Shown here in pieces: positions 40,005-49,260 of a stretch of 57,624 nt of DNA; position 1 is the first letter of the stretch; each line of letters opens with the position of its first letter. The stretch comes from Pseudomonadota bacterium (GTDB taxonomy: Bacteria; Pseudomonadota; Alphaproteobacteria; Rhodobacterales; Rhodobacteraceae). The notes beneath the pieces are model-generated. The model was not told where the DNA came from, ran no database searches, and saw only the letters and a program-made list of their open reading frames with translations. The translations under genes were made by a program, and so were the position numbers. The stretch covers positions 1 through 57,624 of the forward strand of contig JAKALB010000006.1 of NCBI GenBank assembly GCA_021813365.1, read 5' to 3'.

Positions 40005-42440
40005 ATGGACTTTCCCAACAGCGCCAGGGCCGTCGTGATCGGCGGCGGGATCATCGGCTGCTCTACCGCCTATCATCTGGGCAAGCTCGGCTGGACCGAC
40101 ACGGTCCTGCTGGAGCGCAAGAAGCTGACCTCGGGCACGACCTTTCACGCGGCGGGGCTGGTGGGGCAGTTGCGAACCTCGGCCAACATCACGCAATTGC
40201 TGGGCTATTCGGTCGATCTCTACAAGCGGCTGGAGCAGGAGACCGGTCTTCAGACCGGCTGGAAGATGAACGGCGGGCTGCGGCTGGCCTGCAATGCCGA
40301 ACGCTGGACCGAAGTGAAACGCCAGGCCACCACCGCGCACAGCTTCGGGCTGGAGATGCACCTGCTGACCCCGAAAGAGGCGCAGGAACTCTGGCCGATC
40401 ATGGAGATCGGCGATCTGGTCGGCGCGGCCTATCTGCCGACCGATGGCCAGGCCAACCCGTCGGACATCACCCAGAGCCTGGCCCGCGGCGCCCGGATGT
40501 CGGGCGTGAGGATCTTCGAGGACACGCCGGTCACCCGCATCCTGGTCGAAGACGGCAGGATCACCGGCGTCCAGACCGCGCAAGGCACGATCGGCTGCGA
40601 GAAGGTGGTGATCTGTGCCGGCCAGTGGACCCGGACGCTGGCCGCGACCGTGGGCGTCAACGTGCCCCTGGTCTCGGTCGAGCACCAGTACATGATCACC
40701 GAGAAGATCCCCGGCGTCCCACCCGGCCTGCCCACCCTGCGCGACCCCGATCGGCTGACCTACTGGAAGGAAGAGGTGGGGGGCCTCGTCTGGGGCGGCT
40801 ACGAGCCCAACCCGAAACCCTGGGCGGTGGACGGCATCCCGCAAGACTTCCACTTCGAGACGTTGCAGCCCGATTGGGACCATTACGAACAGTTCATGGA
40901 AAACGCGATCTACCGGGTGCCGGCGCTGGCCACCGCCGGGATCAAGCAGCTCCTCAACGGTCCCGAAAGCTTTACCCCGGACGGCAACTTCATCCTGGGC
41001 GAGGCCCCGGAACTGCGCAACTGCTTCATCGGTGCGGGCTTCAACGCCTTTGGCATCGCATCGGGCGGCGGCGCGGGCATGGCGCTGGCCGAATGGGTGG
41101 TGAAGGGCGCGGCGCCCTACGATCTCTGGCCCGTCGACATCCGCCGCTTCGGCTCGGTCCACCGCTCGACCGACTGGGTCCGCAGCCGCACGATGGAAGC
41201 CTACGGCAAGCACTACACGATCGCCTGGCCGATGGAGGAGATGCAGACCGCCCGTCCGACCCGACGCTCGCCGCTTTATGCCCACCTGAAGGCGGCAGGC
41301 GCCTGCTTTGGCGAGAAACTCGGCTGGGAACGCCCGAACTGGTTCGCCGGTCCCGGGGAAACCCCCGAGGACCGCTATTCCTACGGCCGCCCCGGCTGGC
41401 ACCAGGCGGTCGCCCGCGAACACCAGGCCGCGCGCGAGGCCGCGGTGCTGATCGACCAGAGCTCTTTTGCCAAGTTCACTCTGAAGGGCCCCGACGCGGC
41501 CCGCGCGCTGAACTGGATCGCCGCCGGCAATGTCGACAAGCCGGTGGGCAGCCTGACCTACACCCAGATGCTGAACGACAGGGGCGGCATCGAGGCCGAC
41601 CTGACCGTCGCCCGCCTGGCCGAGGATGAATTCTACCTCGTGACCGGCACCGGCTTTGCCACGCATGATTACCACTGGATCAGCCGCAACCTGACCGGCA
41701 ACTGCCAGCTGGTCGATGTCACCTCGGGTCATGCGGTCCTGTCGCTGATGGGGCCGGAAAGCCGCGATATCCTGGCCCGCGTCTGCCCCGATGACCTGTC
41801 GAACACGGCCGTCCCCTTCGGCTCGGCCCGGCGCCTTTCCATCGCGCGCTGCCCGGTGCTGGCGTTGCGAGTGACCTATGTGGGCGAACTCGGCTGGGAA
41901 CTGCACATGCCGACCGATGTGGCCGTCACCGTCTACGAGGCGCTGATGGCGGCGGGCCGCGACCTGGGCCTGGTGAATGCCGGTTATCGCGCGATTGAAA
42001 CCCTGCGCCTGGAAAAGGGCTATCGCGCCTGGGGGTCCGATATCGGCCCCGACCACACCCCGGTCGAGGCCGGCCTCGCCTGGGCGATGAAGCTGAAATC
42101 CGGCATCCCGTTCAAGGGTCGCGAGGCGGTGGCGGCGCAACTGGCGGGCGGTGGCGTCAGGAAGCGGCTGGCCAGCTTCACCGTTGCCCCCGATGTGGTG
42201 CTCTGGGGTCGTGAAACGATCTACCGCGACGGCGAAAGGGTCGGCTGGCTCTCCTCGGGCGGGTTCGGTCACACGGTGCAACGGTCGATCGGTCTCGGCT
42301 ATGTCCGCCGGGCCGAGGGTGTGACGGACGATTTCCTGACCACCGGCGCATGGGAGCTGGAAGTGGCCTCCGAACGTGTGCCCGCCACGCTGCATCTGGA
42401 GCCGCTGTATGACCCCAAGGGGCTGAAGGTGCGGGGATAG
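40005..42440 (+). CDS. Sarcosine/dimethylglycine dehydrogenase-like flavoprotein with GcvT domains
   Basis: An 811-aa enzyme. The N-terminal DAO-type FAD domain has VIGGGIIGCSTAYHLGKLG and SGTTFHAAGLVGQLR, where a His near the FAD is the usual covalent attachment site. A bridging domain follows (about 370-430). The C-terminal folate-binding GcvT domains (about 430-800) include LTYTQMLNDRGGIEADLTV, LSLMGPESRDIL, GELGWELHMP and GREAV. This is the full dimethylglycine/sarcosine dehydrogenase architecture: it demethylates an N-methylglycine and transfers the formaldehyde unit to tetrahydrofolate. N-methylated substrates other than sarcosine are possible. Confidence 0.9.
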   Translation: MDFPNSARAVVIGGGIIGCSTAYHLGKLGWTDTVLLERKKLTSGTTFHAAGLVGQLRTSANITQLLGYSVDLYKRLEQETGLQTGWKMNGGLRLACNAERWTEVKRQATTAHSFGLEMHLLTPKEAQELWPIMEIGDLVGAAYLPTDGQANPSDITQSLARGARMSGVRIFEDTPVTRILVEDGRITGVQTAQGTIGCEKVVICAGQWTRTLAATVGVNVPLVSVEHQYMITEKIPGVPPGLPTLRDPDRLTYWKEEVGGLVWGGYEPNPKPWAVDGIPQDFHFETLQPDWDHYEQFMENAIYRVPALATAGIKQLLNGPESFTPDGNFILGEAPELRNCFIGAGFNAFGIASGGGAGMALAEWVVKGAAPYDLWPVDIRRFGSVHRSTDWVRSRTMEAYGKHYTIAWPMEEMQTARPTRRSPLYAHLKAAGACFGEKLGWERPNWFAGPGETPEDRYSYGRPGWHQAVAREHQAAREAAVLIDQSSFAKFTLKGPDAARALNWIAAGNVDKPVGSLTYTQMLNDRGGIEADLTVARLAEDEFYLVTGTGFATHDYHWISRNLTGNCQLVDVTSGHAVLSLMGPESRDILARVCPDDLSNTAVPFGSARRLSIARCPVLALRVTYVGELGWELHMPTDVAVTVYEALMAAGRDLGLVNAGYRAIETLRLEKGYRAWGSDIGPDHTPVEAGLAWAMKLKSGIPFKGREAVAAQLAGGGVRKRLASFTVAPDVVLWGRETIYRDGERVGWLSSGGFGHTVQRSIGLGYVRRAEGVTDDFLTTGAWELEVASERVPATLHLEPLYDPKGLKVRG

Positions 42441-42481
42441 GGTGGGCCTTTCGCCCACCCGTCCGGGCCTTTCGCCCGGAC
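42440..42481. terminator. Two back-to-back hairpins with identical CTTTC loops
   Basis: Hairpin 1 (GGTGGGC/GCCCACC, 42441-42459, plus one outer pair) and hairpin 2 (GTCCGGGC/GCCCGGAC, 42461-42481) touch each other. Both contain GGGCCTTTCGCCC. They start at the last base of the upstream stop codon and lie between convergent genes, so bidirectional termination is likely. Confidence 0.7.
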
Positions 42482-42488
42482 GCGCCCG

Positions 42489-42680
42489 CTATCTTCGCCG
42501 CGCTGCGGCTTCCAGCAGGGTCAGCACCACAGCCAGGACCGCAAACAGCCACAGCCAGCCGGGGAATCCCAGGGCGTAGAAGCGAAAGCCCAGCGCGGTC
42601 GTCAGCCGCCAGGACAGGGCGTATAGCCCGACCAGCGCCAACCCGAACCGCACCAGGGGGTAGTATCTGTTCCAGTGCAT
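42489..42680 (-). CDS. Small membrane protein of unknown function
   Basis: A 63-aa protein starting MHWNRYYPLV, with an excellent Shine-Dalgarno AGGAGG six bases before the ATG; a longer frame to 42719 is possible but lacks one. Two hydrophobic segments (LVRFGLALVGLYALSW and GWLWLFAVLAVVLTLLEAA) flank a short loop, and the C-terminus is Arg-rich (positive-inside). It has the look of a conserved Rhodobacterales small inner-membrane protein. No function known to me. Confidence 0.65.
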   Translation of the reverse strand: MHWNRYYPLVRFGLALVGLYALSWRLTTALGFRFYALGFPGWLWLFAVLAVVLTLLEAAARRR

Positions 42681-42813
42681 CTGCGCCTCCTGCCGGGTCG
42701 TTGCCGGACATGCCGTCACCGGCAGGATGGGCGCAATGCCCGCCGCTAGGCAATCGTGGTTAACAGATCCCTAACAAAATTTACGAAATAGTGCAATTTC
42801 AATATGTTGTGAT

Positions 42814-42851
42814 AAGCCCCACCTGTGTTACAACCCCGGTGACACGGGCTT
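42814..42851 (-). terminator. Hairpin directly after glpK
   Basis: AAGCCC (42814-42819) pairs with GGGCTT (42846-42851), and inside it GTGTTAC (42825-42831) pairs with GTGACAC (42839-42845, one G-T). It begins at the base next to the glpK stop. No T-run follows, but the adjoining 42760-42812 stretch is AT-rich. Confidence 0.45.
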
Positions 42852-44357
42852 TCACACCGAAATGACCGCTTGAACCGCCTTCTGCCAGGCGCCATACCGC
42901 CGTTCCCGCTCACCTTCCGCCATCCTCGGCTCGAACCGCCTCTCCAGCGCCCAGCTCTCGGCGAAAGCCTCGGGCGAGGCCACCACCCCCGCCTGCAACC
43001 CCGCCAGAAACGCCGCACCCAGCGCGGTCGTCTCGGTCACCACGGGCCGATCCACCGGGGCACCCAGGATGTCGGCCAGGAACTGCATCGTCCAGTCCGA
43101 GGCCGTCATGCCGCCGTCCACCCGCAGGGCGGGGCTGGCCGCGCCGCCCGGGAGCAGGCCCGAGGCCGCCCAATCCGCCCGCATCGCCTCCATCAGGTCG
43201 CGGGTCTGAAAACCCACGCTTTCCAGCGCCGCCCGGGCAAATTCGGCCGGACCCGAGTTCCGCGTCAGCCCGAACACCGCCCCCCGCGCCTCGGGCCGCC
43301 ACCAGGGCGCGCCGAGGCCGGTGAAGGCCGGCACCAGGATCAACTCTTGCCCCCGATCCGCGCTTTCGGCCAGGGGCCCGCTTTCGGCGGCAGAGCCGAT
43401 CATCTTCACCCCGTCGCGTAGCCATTGCACCACGGCGCCGGCGATGAAGATCGACCCTTCCAGCGCATAGGTGGTCTGCCCCTCCAGCCGGTAGGCGATG
43501 GTGGTCAGCATCCGGTTTGACGAGGCGACCTGCGTCGTTCCGGTGTTCATCAGGGCAAAGCAGCCGGTTCCGTAGGTCGACTTCATCATGCCGGGTGCAA
43601 GGCAGGCCTGCCCCAGTGTCGCCGCCTGCTGATCGCCCGCAATGCCCCGGATCGGGACGGGTGCGCCGAACAGGGCGGCGTCGGTCGTGCCGAACTCGGC
43701 CGCGCAGTCACGCACCTGGGGCAGGACGGCGCGGGGAATGTCCAGAAGCGCCAGGATGTCGTCGTCCCATTCCCCGGTCGCGATGTTCAGCAGCATGGTC
43801 CGCGCGGCATTCGTGGCATCCGTGGCATGCACCCGCCCCCCGGTCAGCCGCCACAGCAGGAAACTGTCGACCGTCCCGAAGGCCAGTTCGCCCGCCCTGG
43901 CGCGGTCGCGCGCGCCGGGAATCGTGTCGAGCAGCCATTTCAACTTGGTGGCCGAGAAATAGGGGTCCAGCAGCAGACCGGTCCGCGCGGTGATTGCCGG
44001 CTCGTGACCCGCCGCTTTCAGCCCGGCGCAGATGTCGGCGGTGCGTCGGTCTTGCCAGACGATGGCGTGGTGCAGCGCCTGACCCGAGCGGCGATCCCAC
44101 AAGAGCGTTGTCTCGCGCTGGTTGGTGATGCCGATCCCGGCCAGGTCGCGGGCGGTCAGCCCCGCCCTGGCCAGCGCCCCGCGCATCACCGAGAGGCTGG
44201 ATTGCCACAGATCCTCGGGCGCATGTTCCACCCAGCCCGAGGCCGGAAAGTGCTGCGGAAATTCGGTCTGCGCGCTGGCCAGGGGGCGCAGTTGCCCGTC
44301 AAAGACGATGGCGCGGGTCGAAGTCGTGCCCTGGTCCAGCGCAAGAATATGGGTCAT
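42852..44357 (-). CDS. glpK: Glycerol kinase GlpK
   Basis: A 501-aa FGGY-family kinase that phosphorylates glycerol to sn-glycerol 3-phosphate. [15 protein letters not shown] is the N-terminal phosphate loop. [17 protein letters not shown] and the substrate segment around AIVWQDRRT are GlpK-specific. [31 protein letters not shown] and [16 protein letters not shown] are conserved later motifs. Length is standard. It lies 36 bp downstream of glpD on the same strand, so the two steps of glycerol catabolism form one operon. Confidence 0.96.
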   Translation of the reverse strand: MTHILALDQGTTSTRAIVFDGQLRPLASAQTEFPQHFPASGWVEHAPEDLWQSSLSVMRGALARAGLTARDLAGIGITNQRETTLLWDRRSGQALHHAIVWQDRRTADICAGLKAAGHEPAITARTGLLLDPYFSATKLKWLLDTIPGARDRARAGELAFGTVDSFLLWRLTGGRVHATDATNAARTMLLNIATGEWDDDILALLDIPRAVLPQVRDCAAEFGTTDAALFGAPVPIRGIAGDQQAATLGQACLAPGMMKSTYGTGCFALMNTGTTQVASSNRMLTTIAYRLEGQTTYALEGSIFIAGAVVQWLRDGVKMIGSAAESGPLAESADRGQELILVPAFTGLGAPWWRPEARGAVFGLTRNSGPAEFARAALESVGFQTRDLMEAMRADWAASGLLPGGAASPALRVDGGMTASDWTMQFLADILGAPVDRPVVTETTALGAAFLAGLQAGVVASPEAFAESWALERRFEPRMAEGERERRYGAWQKAVQAVISV

Positions 44358-44393
44358 GGCGTCCTCCCTTGGCGGCAGATTAGCCGGGCGAGG

Positions 44394-45953
44394 TCAGGCT
44401 TGCGAGAGCATCCAGTCATCCAGGGCCTCGATCTGGTCGGGGGTCAGGCGCAGGCCCAGCTTGGTGCGGCGCCAGACAACGTCGGCGGCACGACGGGCCC
44501 ATTCATGGGTCATCAGCCAGCGCACCTCGGCCTCGGTCAGGGTGGCGCCGAAATCGCGGCCCAGGGCTTCGGCGCTGGTGGCCCGGCCCAGGATGGCTTC
44601 GGCATCCGTGCCATAGCTGCGGATCAGCCGCCTGGCCCAGGTCTCGGTCAGGAACGGGTGGTTGGCGCGCAGGCGGGCGATCAGGGCGGGCTTTTCGGCC
44701 AGGGCGAAATCGCCGCCGGGCAGGGGCACGCGCGCGGTCCAGGGGCCCTTGCGGATGCCCAGCACCGGGCTCAGCTTTTCCAGCGCCGCTTCGGCCAGAC
44801 GGCGGTAGGTGGTGATCTTGCCGCCGAACACATTCAGCAGGGCAGGGCCCCTGGTGTCCAGCGTCAGCACGTAATCGCGGGTGGCGGCGGTGGCGGAACT
44901 TGCGCCGTCGTCATATAGCGGGCGGACGCCGGCATAGGTCCAGACCACATCCTGCACACCAAGAGGCTGGCGAAAATATTGATTGGCAAAGGCGAGCAGA
45001 TAGTCGCGCTCGGCTGCGGTGATGGTCACCTCGTCCAGCGGTGCCGTGTGATCCTGATCCGTGGTGCCGATCAAGGTGAAATCGTCCTCGAAGGGAATGG
45101 CAAAGATGATCCGGCCATCGGTGCCCTGAAAGAAATAGCATCGGTCATGGTCATAAAGTCTGCGGGTGACGATATGGCTGCCCCGGACCAGCCGAACCCC
45201 CTCGCGCGAGGGCACTTCGATCGTATCATGCAGCACCTGCTGCACCCAGGGGCCGGCAGCGTTGACCAGGGCGCGGGCGCGGTGGGTCTGACGGCCCTGC
45301 GGGGCTTCGGTCTCGATCTGCCAGAACTCGCCGTTGCGGCGGGCCGCGATGACGCGGGTCGAGGTCAGGATGCGGGCGCCGCGCATGGCCGCATCGCGCG
45401 CATTCAGGGCGACCAGGCGGCTGTCCTGCACCCAGCAATCGGAATACTCGTAAGCCTTGGCGAAGCCCTCACGCAGAGGCAGGCCCGCAGGATCGCGGGT
45501 CAGGTCCAGGGTGCGCGTGGCGGGCAGCACCTTGCGGCCGCCCATGTGGTCATACAGGAACAGGCCGAGCCGGATCAGCCAGTCGGGCCGTCGTCCCTTC
45601 AGCCAGGGCATCGTCCAGCGCAGCAGGCGCGCGGTCGGCGTGTCACCGGCAAAACGCATCCCCGGCGACAGCGGCAGGACAAAGCGCATCGGCCAGGCGA
45701 TATGCGGCATCGCCGCCAGCAGGGTTTCGCGCTCCCGCAGCGCCTCGCGCACCAGGCGGAATTCGAAATACTCCAGATAACGCAAACCGCCGTGGAACAG
45801 CTTGGTCGAGGCCGAAGAAGTGCCCTGCGCCAGATCGCCCTGTTCGGCCAGCGTGACCGACAGGCCGCGCCCGGCCGCATCACGCGCGATACCGCAGCCA
45901 TTGATGCCGCCGCCGATGATGAACAGGTCAGCGAGGGATTCGGTCATGAACAT
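44394..45953 (-). CDS. glpD: Aerobic glycerol-3-phosphate dehydrogenase GlpD
   Basis: A 519-aa membrane-associated FAD enzyme that oxidises glycerol 3-phosphate to dihydroxyacetone phosphate and passes electrons to quinone. FAD motif FIIGGGINGCGIARDAAGRG, then TSSASTKLFHGGLRYLEYFE and TYAGVRPLYDDG are characteristic GlpD sequences. Two ATGs (45953 and 45947) are possible; AGGAG at 45955-45959 favours 45947. It is followed by glpK. No glpF or glpR lies in the window. The DNA immediately upstream holds a kinase remnant. Confidence 0.96.
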   Translation of the reverse strand: MFMTESLADLFIIGGGINGCGIARDAAGRGLSVTLAEQGDLAQGTSSASTKLFHGGLRYLEYFEFRLVREALRERETLLAAMPHIAWPMRFVLPLSPGMRFAGDTPTARLLRWTMPWLKGRRPDWLIRLGLFLYDHMGGRKVLPATRTLDLTRDPAGLPLREGFAKAYEYSDCWVQDSRLVALNARDAAMRGARILTSTRVIAARRNGEFWQIETEAPQGRQTHRARALVNAAGPWVQQVLHDTIEVPSREGVRLVRGSHIVTRRLYDHDRCYFFQGTDGRIIFAIPFEDDFTLIGTTDQDHTAPLDEVTITAAERDYLLAFANQYFRQPLGVQDVVWTYAGVRPLYDDGASSATAATRDYVLTLDTRGPALLNVFGGKITTYRRLAEAALEKLSPVLGIRKGPWTARVPLPGGDFALAEKPALIARLRANHPFLTETWARRLIRSYGTDAEAILGRATSAEALGRDFGATLTEAEVRWLMTHEWARRAADVVWRRTKLGLRLTPDQIEALDDWMLSQA

Positions 45954-46079
45954 CTCCTGACTTGCGATCTAGCGCGGACTGGTCCGGCAGGTCAACAAAA
46001 CGCTCCATTTGGCGCAAAAACGAAAAATAACAAACATAAGCCCGACAGCCTGCCCGGATCGTCTGCTGTCGCCGCGCCT

Positions 46080-46247
46080 CCATCGGGCCGCGCCGAAACA
46101 GTCGCCGGCACCCGTCGGGTCCACCTCGCAGAGCGGGAGAGCCGGGCAGGTCAGGCGCGCGCCGCCTGCGCCGGGAGGAAAGAGCCCCACGGCGCGATCG
46201 GCCATGATCTCGCCCGGGGTCTCGCCCGCTCCCTGGATCGGACCCAT
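46080..46247 (-). pseudogene. Remnant of a PfkB-family carbohydrate kinase
   Basis: On the minus strand a short frame reads ADRAVGLFPPG, CPALPLCEVDPTGAGDCFGA. The PTGAGDCF block (46095-46118) is the C-terminal PfkB signature carrying the catalytic Asp, preceded by the expected end of the kinase domain. After it the sequence loses similarity and runs into the glpD leader, and nothing upstream extends the domain. Of a roughly 300-aa kinase only about 50 codons are recognisable. The 46248-46293 stretch shows nothing further. Confidence 0.6.
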
Positions 46248-46293
46248 CCTCGCCCCCCCGGGGTTCCGGGCCGACCCCGGGCCAGACCCCGGC

Positions 46294-46352
46294 CGGCTTC
46301 AACTTGGGTCAAATATCCCGGGGTGAGGCCGCAGGCCGAGGGGCAGAGCCCC
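46294..46352 (-). repeat. Second copy of the GGATATTTG intergenic repeat
   Basis: Read on the minus strand: GGGGC-TCT-GCCCC hairpin (46352-46340), GC-rich spacer, ACCCCGGGATATTTG, then a tail ending AAGTTGAAG near 46294. It matches the order of the 26053-26106 element (hairpin, CCCC run, GGATATTTG, AAGATGAAAG) in reverse orientation. It sits between the kinase remnant and the aminopeptidase. Confidence 0.6.
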
Positions 46353-46408
46353 TGCTTGACCTTCCCTGTCCGGCCACCGATCCTTGCGCGGCAGCGAAAG
46401 GAGCCGAC

Positions 46409-47644
46409 ATGAGTGACGCAATCGACCCGGTGAAACTGGACCGTCTGGCCGAAGTGGGGGTGCGGGTGGGGCTGAACCTGCAAGCCGGGCAAGACCTGAT
46501 CCTGACGGCGCCCGCCGCGGCGCTGCCGCTGGTGCGGCGCGTGGCGGCGGCGGCCTACAAGGCCGGGGCCGGTCTGGTGACGACGGTCCTGTCGGACGAG
46601 GAACTGACCCTTTCGCGCTATCGCCACGGCAGCGAGGCCAGTTTCGACCGGGCGCCGGATTGGCTGTACCGCGGCATGGGCGAGGCCTTTGCGGCGGGCG
46701 CGGCGCGGATGGCCATCGTGGGCGATGATCCGATGCTGCTGTCCGGGCAGGATCCGGAACATGTGGCCCGCGCTGCCCGGGCCAACTCCCAGGCCTACAA
46801 GCCGGCGCTTGAGAAGATCTCGAATTTCGACATCAACTGGTCGATCATTTCCTGGCCGGGCCTGACCTGGGCCGGCCGGGTGTTTCCGGATCTGGCGGCC
46901 GAACAGGCACAGGCAAGGTTGGCCGATGCGATCTTTGCCGCCAGTCGGGTGACAGGAAACGATCCGTTGGGCGCCTGGGCCGATCACAATGCAGCGCTGG
47001 CGCGCCGACGGGACTGGCTGAACGGGCAGCGCTTTGCCGCACTGCACTTCCAGGGTCCGGGGACCGACCTGACGGTCGGGCTGGCCGACGGCCACGCCTG
47101 GGCCGGTGGCGCCTCGACCGCGAAGAATGGGGTGACCTGCAACGCCAACATTCCGACCGAGGAAGTCTTCACGACCCCGCACGCGCGGCGGGTCGATGGC
47201 AGGGTCCGGGCGACCAAGCCCCTGAGCCACATGGGCACGCTGATCGACGGGATCGAGGTGCGGTTCGAGGCCGGGCGCATCGTCGAGGCCAGGGCCACGC
47301 AGGGCGAGGCGGTGTTCCTGAAGCTGCTCGACACCGACGAAGGCGCGCGGCACCTGGGTGAAGTGGCGCTGGTGCCCCATGTCTCGCCCATCTCGCAGAC
47401 GGGCATCCTGTTCTACAACACGCTGTTCGACGAAAACGCCGCCTGTCACATCGCATTGGGGCAGTGTTACGCCAAGTGCTTCGAGGATGGTGCGACGCTG
47501 AGCCGAGATCAGATCGTGGCGCGGGGCGGCAACCAGAGCCTGATCCATGTGGACTGGATGATCGGCGGGCCGAATACCGAAATCGACGGGATCACCGCGG
47601 ATGGCCGCCGGGTGCCGGTGTTCCGCAACGGCGGCTGGGCCTAG
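46409..47644 (+). CDS. M29-family metallo-aminopeptidase
   Basis: A 411-aa thermophilic-type aminopeptidase (AmpS/aminopeptidase T family, two metal ions). Conserved regions are GTDLTVGL, NIPTEEVFTTPHARRVDG with a metal-ligand Glu and the His of TPH, GEVALVPH, GILFYNTLFDENAACHIALG and HVDWMIGG. These provide the Glu/His/Asp ligands expected in M29. ATG 46409 has a strong AAAGGAG; a longer frame upstream crosses the intergenic repeat and is rejected. It is a single-gene unit, convergent with the APC permease. Distantly related in fold to the NicX-like protein at 54408-55460. Confidence 0.9.
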   Translation: MSDAIDPVKLDRLAEVGVRVGLNLQAGQDLILTAPAAALPLVRRVAAAAYKAGAGLVTTVLSDEELTLSRYRHGSEASFDRAPDWLYRGMGEAFAAGAARMAIVGDDPMLLSGQDPEHVARAARANSQAYKPALEKISNFDINWSIISWPGLTWAGRVFPDLAAEQAQARLADAIFAASRVTGNDPLGAWADHNAALARRRDWLNGQRFAALHFQGPGTDLTVGLADGHAWAGGASTAKNGVTCNANIPTEEVFTTPHARRVDGRVRATKPLSHMGTLIDGIEVRFEAGRIVEARATQGEAVFLKLLDTDEGARHLGEVALVPHVSPISQTGILFYNTLFDENAACHIALGQCYAKCFEDGATLSRDQIVARGGNQSLIHVDWMIGGPNTEIDGITADGRRVPVFRNGGWA

Positions 47645-47654
47645 GCTGGCAAGC

Positions 47655-47683
47655 GTCCGGCGCCGCCTTGCAGGGCGCCGGAC
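47655..47683. terminator. Strong bidirectional terminator-like hairpin
   Basis: A perfect 10-bp stem, GTCCGGCGCC (47655-47664) and GGCGCCGGAC (47674-47683), with a 9-base loop. It lies in the 56 bp between the convergent aminopeptidase and permease stops. No long T-run, typical for GC-rich genomes. Confidence 0.7.
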
Positions 47684-47700
47684 ATCCGTTCATGCTTGGC

Positions 47701-49143
47701 TCATTTCTGGTTTTCGCCCATCCTGGCGAAGATTTCGGGCGTCGCGGCCCGCAGGCGCATCGCCATCCGCGCCCCGACGATCGCCGCCGCCGGGATCAGC
47801 GCCGGCAGGATCCAGCCCAGCGCACCGCCGGTGGTGCCGGTCAGGTCGCCGAAATGCAGGTAGATGTAGACGAACAGCCCCGCCATGATCACCCCCGACA
47901 CCAGCGGCAGGATCAGGGTGGTCAGCGGGTTGCCCTCGTGGCCCGGCTGGCGGAAGTAGACGATCACCGCCAGCGAGGTGACAGTCATCATGCCCAGAAC
48001 CCCCAGCGTGCCGACCTGGCTGATCCAGGTGAACATGTGCAGCACCGGGTCAAGGCCCAGGCCGGCGAAGATCGCCAGCACGATCAGCGCGCCGACCGAC
48101 TGGACGATCGAGCCGACATGCGGGCTTTGATGCTCGGCATGGGTGCGGCCGAAGGCATGTGGCAGCAGGCGCTCGCGCCCGGCGACATAGGAATAGCGGG
48201 CGATGTAGTTGTGAAAGGCCGAAAGGGCTGCAAACAGCGACGAGACCAGCAGCAGCCCGGCGATCTGCGCCACGGTGCCACCCGCATAACGGCCGGCCAG
48301 ATCAAAGAAGAAAAGGGTCGGGTCAGCCATGCCTTGCAGCGTGGGCAGCAGGCTGTCGGCACCCTGGCCCACGATCATCAGCCAGGTGGTGAAGACGAAG
48401 AACACGCCGATCAGCAGCACCGAGAGATAGGTGGCGCGGGGAATGGTCTTTTCCGGATCGCGCGCTTCCTCGGCGTAGATCGTGGTGGCCTCGAAACCGA
48501 TGAACGAGCCAAGGCAGAACAGGACGGCGGCAGTCAGCGAGCCCGAAGTCAGCGCGGCGCCGTCGAAGATGTTCAGCGCCAGGCCATGGTCGCCACCCTG
48601 GCCGATGATGGCAAAATCGACGATCAGCACGATCAGATATTCCAGGGCGACCAGCACGACCATGACCTTGGCTGAAAGATCGACCTGGCGATAGCCCAGG
48701 AAACCGACCAGAAGCACGGCAATGAGGCTCCAGACATACCAGGGCAGCACAATGCCGAAGCCGCCGAACACCCCGGCCGCCACACCGCCCAGCAGCCCGA
48801 TCAGGCCGAACTGCATGGCGTTGTAGGCCACCAGCGCGGTGATGGCCGTGGCCCCGCCCCAGACCCCGCCCAGGCCGCGCGCCGCATAGGCATAAAAGGC
48901 GCCGGCATTGGTGACATGGCGGCTCATCGCCACATAGCCTGCCGAAAAGGCCAGCATCACCAGGGTCAGCAGCACGAAGGTTGCGGGGATGCCGGTGCCG
49001 TTGCCCAGCAGGAAGGCCAGGGGCATGGCCCCGGCCACACCGGTCAGGGGGGCCGCGGCGGAAATCACCATGAAGGTGACGGCGATCAGGCCCAGCGAGT
49101 TTCGCTTCAGCTGATTGGTGCCGATCTGGTTTGAGTTTGTCAT
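47701..49143 (-). CDS. APC-superfamily amino acid/amine permease
   Basis: A 480-aa inner-membrane transporter with about 12 hydrophobic spans. The N-terminal signature LGLIAVTFMVISAAAPLTGV, with the unwound TM1 region, and GFEATTIYAEEARDPEKTIPRA (TM6-loop motif) identify the amino acid-polyamine-organocation superfamily. The substrate is probably an amino acid or amine. It lies 117 bp downstream of a flavin-reductase gene on the same strand, after a 20-bp inverted repeat, so it may be a separately controlled uptake gene for the adjacent nitrogen-compound pathway. Confidence 0.9.
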   Translation of the reverse strand: MTNSNQIGTNQLKRNSLGLIAVTFMVISAAAPLTGVAGAMPLAFLLGNGTGIPATFVLLTLVMLAFSAGYVAMSRHVTNAGAFYAYAARGLGGVWGGATAITALVAYNAMQFGLIGLLGGVAAGVFGGFGIVLPWYVWSLIAVLLVGFLGYRQVDLSAKVMVVLVALEYLIVLIVDFAIIGQGGDHGLALNIFDGAALTSGSLTAAVLFCLGSFIGFEATTIYAEEARDPEKTIPRATYLSVLLIGVFFVFTTWLMIVGQGADSLLPTLQGMADPTLFFFDLAGRYAGGTVAQIAGLLLVSSLFAALSAFHNYIARYSYVAGRERLLPHAFGRTHAEHQSPHVGSIVQSVGALIVLAIFAGLGLDPVLHMFTWISQVGTLGVLGMMTVTSLAVIVYFRQPGHEGNPLTTLILPLVSGVIMAGLFVYIYLHFGDLTGTTGGALGWILPALIPAAAIVGARMAMRLRAATPEIFARMGENQK

Positions 49144-49216
49144 TGTCCTCTCCTGAGTGTCCAGCGCGGGTCTTCCGCCCGCTTTGATTCATCTGCGCTA
49201 CATTTGCCCGAAAGGG

Positions 49217-49236
49217 ATAGTTGCGTCATCAACTAT
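49217..49236. promoter_or_regulatory. Inverted repeat ATAGTTG-N6-CAACTAT upstream of the permease
   Basis: Perfect 7-bp arms (49217-49223, 49230-49236) with a 6-base spacer, about 75 bp before the permease start. Length and symmetry suit a TetR-type dimer. The TetR gene at 51106-51795 is the obvious candidate. The rest of the 117-bp gap shows no other feature. Confidence 0.45.
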
Positions 49237-49260
49237 TTGGGGCCAGCTTTCAGGGGTTCT

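Noticed and set aside
45966-45995. TTGACC-N18-TAGATC as the glpD promoter (minus strand)
   Set aside because: The predicted transcription start would fall within the Shine-Dalgarno sequence, leaving no leader.
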